Assembly (NCBI GenBank): GCA_026400275.1 | Contig: JAPLPK010000129.1 | Span: 1-53,119, forward strand | Reading direction: 5' to 3' | Source: Burkholderiales bacterium | GTDB lineage: Bacteria; Pseudomonadota; Gammaproteobacteria; Burkholderiales; Burkholderiaceae_C | Length of the DNA stretch: 53,119 bases | Part shown: positions 12,755-20,939 of the stretch, piece after piece | Numbering within the stretch: position 1 is the first letter of the stretch | How the letters are laid out: each line of letters begins with the position of its first letter | Notes under the pieces: model-generated | Databases searched by the model: none | Seen by the model: only the letters and a program-made list of their open reading frames with translations | What the model was told of the DNA's origin: nothing | Program-made: the position numbers and the translations under genes

Positions 12755-13975
12755 TCAGGCGGAGACTTGCTCCGGGCGCACACCCAGCAGCTGGACGGTA
12801 TGGCTTGCAATCATCCATTCCTCGTCGGTGGGAATGACCCAGGCCGCGCGGGCGCTGCCCGCAGCAGAGATGCAGGGCCCCCCAGCACCATTGGCCTGGC
12901 TATCCAGGCTGAAGCCTAGCCAGGCCAGGCCTTCGACGACCCGGCGGCGTATGTCGGCCGCGTTCTCGCCAATGCCGCCGGTGAAGACGATGCCGTCCAC
13001 GCCCCCCAGTGCGGCCGCCAGGGAGCCGATCTCGCGCAGGATGCGGTAGACGAACAAATCGACGGCCAGCTGCGCCCGGGGCGCATCACTGGCCAGCAGC
13101 ACACGCATGTCGCTGGAAATACCCGATACGCCCAGCAGGCCCGATTCCCGGTACAGCATGGATTCCACCTGCGCGGCGTCCATGCCCTTGGCTTGCAGCA
13201 GGTACAGCAGCACGCCGGGGTCCACCGCGCCGCAGCGGGTGCCCATGGGCAGGCCGTCCAGCGCGGTGAAACCCATGGTGCTGTCCACGCTGCGCCCGCC
13301 TTCCAGGGCGCACAGGCTGGCGCCATTGCCCAGGTGCAGCGCGATGACCTTGCCCTGCGCCAGCGCGGGCGCTACCTGGGGCAGGCGCGAGGCAATGTAT
13401 TCATAGGACAGGCCATGGAAGCCATAGCGGCGCACGCCGGATTCGTGCAGGGCGTAGGGCAGGGCGTACATCTGCGCGACTTCGGCATGGGCGCGGTGGA
13501 ACGCGGTGTCAAAGCAGGCGACTTGCGGCACACCCGGTAGCGCGTCAAAGGCCAGGCGTATCGGCGACAGATTGTGCGGCTGGTGCAGCGGCGCCAGGGG
13601 CGACAGGGCTTGCAAATCTTCCAGCACGGCCGGCGTGACCTGCACGGGTTGCGCGTGCGTCAGGCCGCCGTGCACCACCCGGTGGCCGATACCGCGCAGC
13701 TGGATGTCCGGCACCAGATCGCGTACGAATTCGATGACGTGGTGCAGTGCGGCGTCGTGGCCCAGTGCCGCACCAGGGTCCAGTGCGCGTTCACCCAGGA
13801 TGTTGCCGCTGGGGCTTTTGGCGACGAAGTGCGGTGCCGTGCCCAGGCCTTCGACCAGGCCGCGCATCAGCAGCGTGAGCGCGTTGCCTTCATGCCATTC
13901 ATAGAGCGAAAACTTCAGGCTGGAGGAGCCGGCGTTGGCTACCGCGATGAGATCGCTGTGGGTCGTGAGCGCCAT
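12755..13975 (-). CDS. ackA: Acetate kinase
   Basis: AckA interconverts acetate plus ATP and acetyl phosphate plus ADP. The 406-residue protein has the ASKHA kinase fold motifs: NAGSSSLKFSLY at the N-terminus, GHRVVHGG, the catalytic region CFDTAFHRAHAEVAQ, YGFHGLSYEY, the phosphate motif HLGNGASLCAL, DSTMGFTALDGLPMGTRCG and FTGGIGENAADIRR. It lies head-to-head with a phosphotransacetylase-family gene with 86 bp between the starts; the two proteins could form the acetyl-CoA/acetyl phosphate/acetate route, although they are not in one operon. Confidence 0.96.
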   Translation of the reverse strand: MALTTHSDLIAVANAGSSSLKFSLYEWHEGNALTLLMRGLVEGLGTAPHFVAKSPSGNILGERALDPGAALGHDAALHHVIEFVRDLVPDIQLRGIGHRVVHGGLTHAQPVQVTPAVLEDLQALSPLAPLHQPHNLSPIRLAFDALPGVPQVACFDTAFHRAHAEVAQMYALPYALHESGVRRYGFHGLSYEYIASRLPQVAPALAQGKVIALHLGNGASLCALEGGRSVDSTMGFTALDGLPMGTRCGAVDPGVLLYLLQAKGMDAAQVESMLYRESGLLGVSGISSDMRVLLASDAPRAQLAVDLFVYRILREIGSLAAALGGVDGIVFTGGIGENAADIRRRVVEGLAWLGFSLDSQANGAGGPCISAAGSARAAWVIPTDEEWMIASHTVQLLGVRPEQVSA

Positions 13976-14061
13976 GGGATGTGTGTCACTAAGGGGTGGG
14001 TGTATGGCAGTACCATGATTGGCGGCCCATGCTTGTGAGCTTCCTGTTCTTCATTTCAATT

Positions 14062-15039
14062 ATGCCCATGCCTGATTCCTCTACTGCCACTGCTGCTGCC
14101 CCCAGCTCCCACCCCCACTACGACAGGCTGATCGCCGCTGCCCGCCAGCGGCCCCCGCTGCGGGTGGCCGTGGTGCACCCAGCCAACGATGTGTCTTTGC
14201 AGTCGGTGCTGGAATCGAGCCGCCTGGGTTTGATCACGCCGCTGCTGGTGGGGCCGCGCGCCAGGCTGGAGGCGATTGCGCGGCAGGCGCAGCTAGACCT
14301 GAGCGGCTTGCAGATGGTGGACGCACCCCATAGCCATGCAGCGGCCGACGTGGCGGTGGCCATGGCTCTGCGCGGTGAGGTGGACGCGCTGATGAAGGGC
14401 AGCCTGCATACCGACGAGTTGATGGCGGCTGTGGTCAAGCACGAAGGCGGGCTGCGCACGTCGCGCCGCATCAGCCATTGTTTTGTGATGGACGTGCCCG
14501 GCCACCCCCGGCCGCTGATCATTTCGGATGCGGCCATCAACATTGCGCCGGGTTTGGACGAGAAAGTGGACATCGTGCAAAACGCCATCGACCTGGCCCA
14601 TGCGCTGCATGTGTCGCCGGTGCGCGTGGCCGTGCTGTCGGCGATGGAAACCGTCAGCTCCAAAGTGCCGTCCACCATCGACGCCGCGGCCCTGTGCAAG
14701 ATGGCCGAGCGCGGCCAGATCACCGGCGCCCAGCTGGACGGCCCCCTGGCGATGGACAACGCGATTGACATGGATGCCGCGCGCATCAAGGGCATCACCT
14801 CGCCCGTGGCCGGCCAGGCCGACGTGTTGATCGTGCCCGACCTGGATGCCGGCAATATGCTGGCCAAAAGCCTGACCTTTCTCGCCGGGACCTATGCCGC
14901 AGGCATTGTGCTGGGGGCCAAGGTGCCCATCATCCTGACCAGCCGGGCGGACTCGGAGCCGGCCCGGCTGGCGTCCTGTGCGGTGGCGTCCATGCTGGTG
15001 CAAGCCGGGCGTGACGGCTTGATCAAGGCCGTGGGCTAG
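14062..15039 (+). CDS. Phosphate acetyl/butyryltransferase family protein (stand-alone)
   Basis: A 325-residue protein of the PTA_PTB family, which exchange CoA for phosphate on acyl-CoA. Visible: LRVAVVHPANDVSLQSV at the start, ALMKGSLHTDELMAAVV, the segment LIISDAAINIAPGLDEKVDI, PLAMDNAIDMDAA and the C-terminal VPDLDAGNMLAKSLTFLAG. Many betaproteobacterial relatives carry an N-terminal MaoC hydratase domain; this one does not. It is closer in sequence style to the Ptb/bifunctional group than to classical Pta, so the acyl substrate (acetyl or butyryl) is open. Divergent from ackA, which fits a joint role in acyl phosphate metabolism. The start MPMPDSS is not fixed by a clear ribosome site. 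Confidence 0.85.
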   Translation: MPMPDSSTATAAAPSSHPHYDRLIAAARQRPPLRVAVVHPANDVSLQSVLESSRLGLITPLLVGPRARLEAIARQAQLDLSGLQMVDAPHSHAAADVAVAMALRGEVDALMKGSLHTDELMAAVVKHEGGLRTSRRISHCFVMDVPGHPRPLIISDAAINIAPGLDEKVDIVQNAIDLAHALHVSPVRVAVLSAMETVSSKVPSTIDAAALCKMAERGQITGAQLDGPLAMDNAIDMDAARIKGITSPVAGQADVLIVPDLDAGNMLAKSLTFLAGTYAAGIVLGAKVPIILTSRADSEPARLASCAVASMLVQAGRDGLIKAVG

Positions 15040-15519
15040 CCCCAGCTGCTGTACCCGCGCGGGTGCTTGTTTCTGCAGGTAACGAGGACGATTTCGACGC
15101 CGCTGTTGCGCAGCGGGATGGTGGTGTTTTGCGCCATAGGTTCGCCTTGCTGTCCAGGCGGACTTCTCCTCGATAACGGCGGTTAAGGCCTGCGATGCCA
15201 TCCCATGGATGCCTATGGAAAACCATGATGCTTGGGGGTTATCGCGCCCCTGAACGCGGCATCTTCTGCGGCGCGCGTCGGCTGCGTACAGTGCCCCTTC
15301 ATGTCATTGACTCGAAGCAAAGAAGGCCACGCGCCAGGCCACTCAGCCCCAGGTTTGCAAGAGTTTCAGAGGCGGCGCAGCACCCACGCGTTGTCTTCCA
15401 TGACGACAAAGGCCAGCCAACCGCTGACCTGCGACCCCAACATGAGCACAAGAGCGGCTAGAGCCGGCACGTCGGACCCTGAAGAGCCCACGTTCAATCA
15501 CTTCATTAAAGAGACAAGC
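15040..15519. other. 480-bp gap without a convincing gene
   Basis: Between the transferase and the tannase-like gene I find no open frame with recognisable protein similarity. The frame of the tannase gene stays open back to about 15232, but its residues look random and the signal peptide starts only at 15520. A 33-residue ORF on the minus strand (15036-15137) is too short to judge. The region may hold the tannase promoter and leader. A few short palindromes (for example around 15205-15230, CCATGG and CCATG/CATGG) are not striking. Confidence 0.5.
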
Positions 15520-17385
15520 ATGCACACACAATTCAAACGGCGCGCACTTGCGGCCTCCATCGCCGCGATATCGGTTACGGGCCTGATAACGGCCTGCGGC
15601 GGCGGCAGCGCTGCGTCCACTACCGCTGGCCCCGGTGTATATGACAGCCAGCTGGCTTTCGATAAGACAAAGTACACGACGATTACGGTCACTCTCGACG
15701 GCGTGAGCACGCCGGTACGCTGGTACCGCGAAGTTTGCTATGTGGGCAAGCCCATGCAACTGGCGGCGACACAATCCGCCGGTGCGGTGGATAACCAGAG
15801 CTGCGGCTACCAGAATATGAACATCTTTGTGCGTGAGGTCGACGCGGCCAAGCAAGACAACGCCATTTTGCTCAACGTCAACAACGCCGGCTGGCTGGCC
15901 AGCTACCAGGGGGGCAAGGGCGGCTGGAACGGCACGGACCCCATCACCAACAGCAATTACGCCGGGGCCGACATCGTCAACGGCGGCACGTATGTCAGCA
16001 ATAGCGACACCGACAAGAAGGGCGCGGCGCTGGCCCGTGGTTTCGTCTATATCAACATGGCCTCGCGCAGCCGTGGCGCGGTGGCCCCCGCTGGCGTCTA
16101 CGACGACGGCATCTACCAGGGCAAGGCGCCAGCCGCCATCGTCGACGCCAAAGCCGCCGTGCGCTATTTGCGCCTGAATGACAGCCTCATGCCGGGCAGC
16201 GCCAGCCGCATCGTGGTGAACGGCACCAGCGGTGGTGGCGCGCAGAGCACGCAACTCGGCGCCACGGGCGACAGCGTGGACTATCTGCCCTACCTGAAGG
16301 CCGTTGGCGCGGCCGGTGTCGACACCAGCGGCAAGAGTTCGATCAGTGACAAGGTATACGCCGTCGTGGCCTACTGTCCCATCCAGGACATGGGCAGTGC
16401 CGACCTGGCTTACGAATGGATGTTCAATGTGCTGGATACACGCACGCTGGTTTCGACGGATCAGAAAGCGGGGTTGATCGTCGATGCAAGCGGTAATGAG
16501 CTTGTCCGTGCCTCGAACCCGGACCCCGCCGGCAGCACCGCTTTGATGAACAAGTTCGTGACATACCAAGCCGGCCTGGGTTTGAAAAACGACGACGGTA
16601 CGGTACTGACCACCGACAACATGCTGGCCGCCCTGCAGACAGAGATCAAGAATGCAGCCAGCACTTATGTCAAGGCGGGCAAGACATTCGTTGCCTACAA
16701 CGCGTACGGCAGTGCTGCAGCCAATGGTGTGGCCGGTGGAAGCGGAACGCTGTACTACAAGAACGATTTCATCAACGTAGATTCGAGCGGTACGGTTATT
16801 AACTTCAATATGTCGAACTATTTGAAGTTCGTGGCCAAGCAGTCCCGGCTCAAGGCCGTGCCGGCTTTTGACCAGGTCGGTCAAACCGCCGCACTCGCAG
16901 CTACCGCGACAGCCGACACCACGCACGCGGGCACCACCGTCTATGGCAACTACAGCGGTGGTGAATCCAATTTGTTCGGCACCGCTGCCCAGGTGTATTC
17001 CAACTTCACCGAGTACGCGTGGAACAACAACAACGGCGGGGACGCAGTTAATGCCGCGCAAAGCGATGTGGGCTTGGCGAATACCGGCTACACCTGGGCG
17101 GCCAATCCCCAGCAGGCATATCTGCTGAATCAGTACAAGATGATTAATGCGCTGGCCTATGTAGGCAAGACCGATGGCATTACGACACACTGGCGCGTCC
17201 GCGTTGGCGCGCGGGACCGCGATACGTCCTTCACCGTGGCCTACAACATCAGCCGCGCCCTGAAGGCGGACACCAAGGTCAAGGACGTCGACTTTGCCCT
17301 ACATTGGGACCAGGGGCACGCCGGCAACTACGACGTGCTGAACGCCTTCACCTGGATCGACCAGCGCCTGGCCGCTGGCAACTAG
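15520..17385 (+). CDS. Secreted tannase-like (subtype B) alpha/beta-hydrolase lipoprotein
   Basis: A 621-residue esterase-like protein. The start MHTQFKRRALAAS leads into a signal peptide with a lipobox-like LITACGGG, so it is probably lipid-anchored and extracytoplasmic. The core resembles subtype B bacterial tannases (galloyl-ester hydrolases): IVDAKAAVRYLRLND, the nucleophile motif NGTSGGGAQST (Ser at about 237), YCPIQDMGSADLAYEWMF, and the C-terminal HWDQGHAGNYDVLNAFTWID with the likely catalytic His at about 600. The nucleophile elbow has G-T-S-G-G where tannases often have G-T-S-A-G-G. It is followed by a catabolic-type hydrolase and a shikimate-like operon, so a role on plant phenolic esters is a reasonable inference. 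Substrate is unproven. Confidence 0.75.
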   Translation: MHTQFKRRALAASIAAISVTGLITACGGGSAASTTAGPGVYDSQLAFDKTKYTTITVTLDGVSTPVRWYREVCYVGKPMQLAATQSAGAVDNQSCGYQNMNIFVREVDAAKQDNAILLNVNNAGWLASYQGGKGGWNGTDPITNSNYAGADIVNGGTYVSNSDTDKKGAALARGFVYINMASRSRGAVAPAGVYDDGIYQGKAPAAIVDAKAAVRYLRLNDSLMPGSASRIVVNGTSGGGAQSTQLGATGDSVDYLPYLKAVGAAGVDTSGKSSISDKVYAVVAYCPIQDMGSADLAYEWMFNVLDTRTLVSTDQKAGLIVDASGNELVRASNPDPAGSTALMNKFVTYQAGLGLKNDDGTVLTTDNMLAALQTEIKNAASTYVKAGKTFVAYNAYGSAAANGVAGGSGTLYYKNDFINVDSSGTVINFNMSNYLKFVAKQSRLKAVPAFDQVGQTAALAATATADTTHAGTTVYGNYSGGESNLFGTAAQVYSNFTEYAWNNNNGGDAVNAAQSDVGLANTGYTWAANPQQAYLLNQYKMINALAYVGKTDGITTHWRVRVGARDRDTSFTVAYNISRALKADTKVKDVDFALHWDQGHAGNYDVLNAFTWIDQRLAAGN

Positions 17386-17449
17386 GACGGGTTTTTCAGC
17401 ATCGCCAAGCTACGGCGAAACGGGTGGGCCTGACTTGGCCCAACCGGGC

Positions 17450-18118
17450 TCAGGCCTTCACATAGCGCAGCACCATTTCGACGATGCTGTTGCGCCGCAG
17501 GGCCATGGCCTGGGGGCTGTCCAGTGTGTGCTGGAAGATCAGGGTAAAAGTGTGGTTGTTGGCCACGTTGAAAAAGCTCAGACCGCTGATGGACATGTGC
17601 AGGTCCACCGGGTCCAGGCCGCTGCGGAATACGCCTGCTGCGACGCCACGCTGGTACACGGCGGTGATGGCTTCGATGGCCGGTTCGTTGCGCTGCTGGA
17701 TGGATGTGCTTTGCGCCAGGAATTCGCCGCGCTGCATGTTCTCGCTCATCACCAGGCGCACGAATGCGGGGTTGGCATAGTGGTAGTCCACGCTGAAGGC
17801 CACCAGGGTGCGCAGGGCCTGCTCGGGCTCCAGGTCTTCCAGGTGCAGCTCTGATTCGATCTGCCGGATGCGGCTGTAGGCGGCCTCCAATACGGCGATG
17901 TACAAGCCTTCCTTGCTACCGAAGTAGTAGTAGATCATGCGCTTGCTGGTGTGCGTGGTGTCGGCGATGACGTCCACGCGGGCGCCGGCCAGGCCTTTTT
18001 CAGAGAACTCGCGGGTGGCGACCTCGATGATGTTTTCGCGCGTGCGGTCCGGGTTGTTGGTGCGCGACGTGGTGCGTGCGTCCTTGGCCTTGCTGCGCGA
18101 ATGGTCGGGTTCGTTCAT
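17450..18118 (-). CDS. TetR-family transcriptional regulator
   Basis: A 222-residue DNA-binding regulator. The N-terminal helix-turn-helix is clear: TRENIIEVATREFSEKGLAG, then VDVIADTTHTSKRMIYYYFG with the hallmark YYYFGSKEGLY. The C-terminal ligand domain (PEQALRTLVAFSVDYH onward) resembles the TetR C-terminal-like family seen next to aromatic or acyl catabolism genes. Its ATG overlaps the stop of the hydrolase gene upstream (ATGA), so the two form an operon, and the likely role is autoregulating control of the hydrolase and perhaps nearby genes. Ligand and operator were not identified. Confidence 0.9.
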   Translation of the reverse strand: MNEPDHSRSKAKDARTTSRTNNPDRTRENIIEVATREFSEKGLAGARVDVIADTTHTSKRMIYYYFGSKEGLYIAVLEAAYSRIRQIESELHLEDLEPEQALRTLVAFSVDYHYANPAFVRLVMSENMQRGEFLAQSTSIQQRNEPAIEAITAVYQRGVAAGVFRSGLDPVDLHMSISGLSFFNVANNHTFTLIFQHTLDSPQAMALRRNSIVEMVLRYVKA

Positions 18119-18969
18119 TCGCCCAGTATAGGAGGCAGCAGCTGCAGCAGAGCGCTGTGGAAGGCCTCGGCGCGCTCGTACTGCACCCAGTGTCCGGCAT
18201 GGTCTATCCACACAAATTGCTGAAACTGCGGCAGGGCTTGCAGGCTGGCTTGCAGCAGGTCTTGGTGGCCGACGTACAGCGCGTCATCGCGGCCATAGAT
18301 GGCCGACACCGGGCATGCCACGCGCAGCAGGTTTTGCTTCAGCACATCGGTGTTGGACAGCCGGCGCGCGGGCAGGCGGTCGCGCTGTACATTGGCCTTG
18401 TGCAGGGCCAGGGTATCGGCGTCTATGGCCTCGGGTTGGTGCAGCATGAGGGCTGCCAGGTTGAAGCGGTGGATGGCGTCGCGCGCGTCCTCTGTTTCCA
18501 GATGCCGCCAGCCTTTGAGCCGCACGGTGTTGCGCGGCACCAGGCCCAGGCCGACGGCGCCCACCACCACCAGGCGTGCCACCCGCGCCGGGTAGTCGGC
18601 GGCCAGAAAGCTGCCCACCATGCCGCCGAATGAAAATCCCACCACGTCTACCGGCTGCGTGCCCAGCAGCTGCTGCAGGCCGGCTTCCAGTGGCGCCGCG
18701 ATCACGTCGGCATCCATGCCGCCCGGGGGCAGGGCAGAGTCGCCAAAGCCGGGCAGGTCCGGCACCCATACCTGGTGGCCCGCGTCTACCAGGGCGTCGA
18801 TGTTGCGCACCCAGTGCGTCCAGCTGCCGCTGCCGCCATGCAAGAGCAGCAGCGGGCGCTGGTCGCCATTGCTGGCTCCCCATTGGTGCCAGACGGTGTG
18901 GCCGTCGCCGCAAGGCGTGAGATGTCGGGTGGCGCAGCTGCGCAGCGCGGCGATGGCGGGTGTGGGCAC
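18115..18969 (-). CDS. Alpha/beta-hydrolase (MhpC-like)
   Basis: A 284-residue cytosolic serine hydrolase. Seen: oxyanion segment LLLLHGGSGSWTHW, the nucleophile elbow GFSFGGMVG, the acid in AIYGRDDAL and the catalytic His in IDHAGHWVQYERAE. The GHWVQYE ending is common in carbon-carbon bond hydrolases that cleave ring-fission products of aromatic compounds, which suits the neighbourhood, but simple esterases share it. I take a GTG start (GTGCCCACACC) because no ATG lies near the conserved N-terminus; the ribosome site is weak. It forms a two-gene operon with the TetR regulator. Confidence 0.8.
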   Translation of the reverse strand: MPTPAIAALRSCATRHLTPCGDGHTVWHQWGASNGDQRPLLLLHGGSGSWTHWVRNIDALVDAGHQVWVPDLPGFGDSALPPGGMDADVIAAPLEAGLQQLLGTQPVDVVGFSFGGMVGSFLAADYPARVARLVVVGAVGLGLVPRNTVRLKGWRHLETEDARDAIHRFNLAALMLHQPEAIDADTLALHKANVQRDRLPARRLSNTDVLKQNLLRVACPVSAIYGRDDALYVGHQDLLQASLQALPQFQQFVWIDHAGHWVQYERAEAFHSALLQLLPPILGE

Positions 18970-19012
18970 TGGAGTTGGGGAAGTAGAGCGTGCGCAGTAT
19001 ATGGGTAAGTTC

Positions 19013-19066
19013 TGCTATGCAAAAAGGAGCGGCTGGCGCAGATGCTATCTGCGCCAGCCGCTGTTT
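19013..19066 (-). terminator. Repeat family B hairpin acting as a minus-strand terminator
   Basis: A perfect 16-bp stem (AGCGGCTGGCGCAGAT at 19028-19043 with its complement at 19047-19062) with a 3-base loop. On the minus strand the stem is followed by CC and TTTTT (19025-19021), so it ends the long operon that finishes at 19086. The GCTATGCAAAAAGGAGC flank ties it to the dispersed repeat family. Confidence 0.85.
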
Positions 19067-19085
19067 GGGCTCTGAACCAGAGGCC

Positions 19086-19975
19086 TCAGCTGCGTTGCTT
19101 CAGCCGCATGTCGTTGGGCAGCGGCGTGGAGCGGCGCAGCACGTCTTCGCTCAGCCATAGTGCGCTCTTGCGGGCGCGGGCGGCCACCATGGGCAGGGGC
19201 ATGTTGACGTAGTCGTCGTTGAAGACTTCGAAGCTGTAGTCGCCCCGGTAGCCGAGCTTGTCCAGGCGCAGCACCAAGTCCACCAACTGCTCGCTGTGCA
19301 CGCCTTCGCCGGGGAACACGCGGAAGGTGCGGGCGGTGGTCATGCGCTCTTCAAAGGTGCGGGTCTCTTGCCACATGAAGTCGGCCAGCTGCACCAGGAA
19401 GATTTTGGACGGGTCCAGGTAGTCGATCTCGTCCAGCGGTGTCTTGGCGGCGAGGATGTGGTACGAGTCTATGCCTATGCCCAGGTTGGGGCAGTCGGCG
19501 CGGCAGACCACGTCCCAGGCGGTGGTGAACTCGTTGATGGTGCGGCCCCAGGACAGGCCTTCGAGATGCGGATGCCGTGGGGCACGGCCAGCATGGCCAG
19601 CTTGCGCAGGTCTTTGGCGATGTGGTCCAGGTCCTGGGTGGCGTGGGCCGAGGTGGACGAGCAGGCCAGCAGCACTTTGCAGTCCAGCGCCGCGCACATC
19701 TGCAGCATGGCCTTGGCGATGTCGATCTTGTATTCGTGCAGGTGGCCGCTTAGGCCCTCAAAGTCACGCAGAACCTGGAAGCCGGTGCCGCGCAGCCCGC
19801 TGGCCTTGACCTCGGCCACGGCGGCTTCCATGCCGTCGGGGTGGCCGACGATGTCGTTGGCCTTCAGCATCACCTGGGTGAAGCCGGCGTCCACCATGGC
19901 CTTGAGCTTGGCTTTCAACGGCCCGGCCAGGGTGATAGTGTCCATGCCGAAGCCTTGGATGGCGTGGGCCTTCAT
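19086..19975 (-). pseudogene. 3-dehydroshikimate dehydratase-like TIM barrel, frameshifted
   Basis: Two overlapping minus-strand frames hold the two halves of one sugar-isomerase-like TIM barrel. The first half starts MKAHAIQGFGMDTITLAG at 19975 and runs to AVPHGIRI. The second half resumes in another frame with EGLSWGRTINEF and ends LKQRS at 19086. Related proteins read GIRIAYEGLSWG across the join, so about 4 bases (or 1) are missing near 19563-19568. The residues that bind the metal in QuiC-type dehydratases (Glu in EGLSWG, Asp in GIDSYH, Gln in VQLADF, Glu in SFEVFND) are all after the break, so the truncated product should be inactive. The enzyme would convert 3-dehydroshikimate to protocatechuate. 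The start overlaps the upstream gene by 4 bp. A sequencing error is possible. Confidence 0.8.
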
Positions 19976-20883
19976 AGTGCTTTCTCGCTATGGACCAATT
20001 CAAACACCACGGAACCCAGATAGGTTTTGGTGATGGCGCCACGGCTTTCAGTGTGGGTGGCCTGGGTCTCGACAAATTCCACACCCAGCTTGCGCAATTC
20101 GGCCACGGCGGCCAGCACGTCGGGCACGCCCAGGCCGATGCGCTGCAGGCGTTCATTCACGTCGATCACATTCACCTCGGGTTCGATCAGCTGCAGCATG
20201 AAGCTGCTGCCTTCGGACAGCGCAGGGCTGCGCAGCAGCTTGCCCTTGGGCATGATGCCGAAGCGTTGCTCGTCAGGGATCAGCTCCAGGCCAAACAACG
20301 CGTTGTAGAACTCGATCCAGTCGTAGCTGCGCTCGGGGCCGATGTACTGCACCACGCCGAAGAAGTGCAGGCCGGCGGTGGCTGCAGGGTGCTGGTCCAC
20401 CGAAGGAATTGGGATGAAGTCCACGTCGTAGATAGAGAACTCGTTGTAGCGGTCCACAAAGTAGATGCGGCTGCCACCCGCGCCGTGGATGGCGGGGATG
20501 TTCAGCTCCATCACCTCGGCGTGGGTGGGCACCTCCCAGGCGCCGCGCTCCAGCACATAGTGGTAGGCGGCGCGGGCGTCGCGCACGCGCAGCGCGATGG
20601 CCGAGATGGTGGGCGACTCGCTGCCATGGCCGGCGCCCTGGGCATCGCTGGGGTGGCCGTTGACCACGATGTTCAGCCCGCCCTGGCGGTACAGCTGGAT
20701 CTCGCGCGAGCGGTGCCGCGCCACGGGCTTGAAGCCCATCATTTCCAGCACCTGGCCCAGGGCCTGGGGCTTGGGTGTGGAGTATTCGACGAACTCGATT
20801 CCGTCCAGCCCCAAGGGGTTGGCGGCATCGCTGAACGATGCCTGCAGTGGCTCGCGGCTGTCGTTGACGAGTAAGTCACTCAT
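19972..20883 (-). CDS. HPPD-like VOC-superfamily protein
   Basis: A 303-residue protein with two vicinal-oxygen-chelate modules, related to 4-hydroxyphenylpyruvate dioxygenase and to the C-terminal half of fused QuiC dehydratases. The first module begins NPLGLDGIEFVEYSTPKP. The second holds a possible first metal ligand in GLHFFGVVQYIG, PERSYDWIEFYNALFGLEL, and the C-terminal Glu in VVFELVHSE. At the position of the second His (usually QHIA or similar) I see LQRIGLGVPDV, so that ligand appears replaced. The gene is about 50 residues shorter than true HPPD. Directly before the dehydratase pseudogene it makes a split version of QuiC likely. The ribosome site AGGAG comes from a repeat copy. Confidence 0.75.
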   Translation of the reverse strand: MSDLLVNDSREPLQASFSDAANPLGLDGIEFVEYSTPKPQALGQVLEMMGFKPVARHRSREIQLYRQGGLNIVVNGHPSDAQGAGHGSESPTISAIALRVRDARAAYHYVLERGAWEVPTHAEVMELNIPAIHGAGGSRIYFVDRYNEFSIYDVDFIPIPSVDQHPAATAGLHFFGVVQYIGPERSYDWIEFYNALFGLELIPDEQRFGIMPKGKLLRSPALSEGSSFMLQLIEPEVNVIDVNERLQRIGLGVPDVLAAVAELRKLGVEFVETQATHTESRGAITKTYLGSVVFELVHSEKAL

Positions 20884-20888
20884 AGCTA

Positions 20889-20939
20889 GGTTGCTCCTGA
20901 TTAAATAGCGGCTGGTGCAGGCGCTGCGTGCGCCCCACC
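20889..20939 (-). repeat. Repeat family B-like segment across the livF end
   Basis: The plus strand TTGCTCCTGATTAAATAGCG then GCTGGTGCAGGCGCTGCG closely follows the intergenic copy at about 12678-12720 (GTGCTCCTGAATTAATAGCT then GCTTGCGCAG). It encodes the last residues of LivF (AHAAPAPAAI and the TAA stop) and supplies the AGGAG ribosome site of the next gene. Confidence 0.55.

Noticed and set aside
15036-15137. 33-residue ORF on the minus strand with an AAGG ribosome-like site (starts MAQNTTIPLRNSG)
   Set aside because: Too short to judge and no known family; it overlaps the end of the transferase gene. It could be tested by conservation.
15343-17190. Open frame of 615 codons on the minus strand, antisense to the tannase-like gene
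   Set aside because: Composition is that of a shadow frame (Val/His/Arg/Gly-rich), no domain or signal peptide is seen, and the plus-strand frame has clear catalytic motifs.
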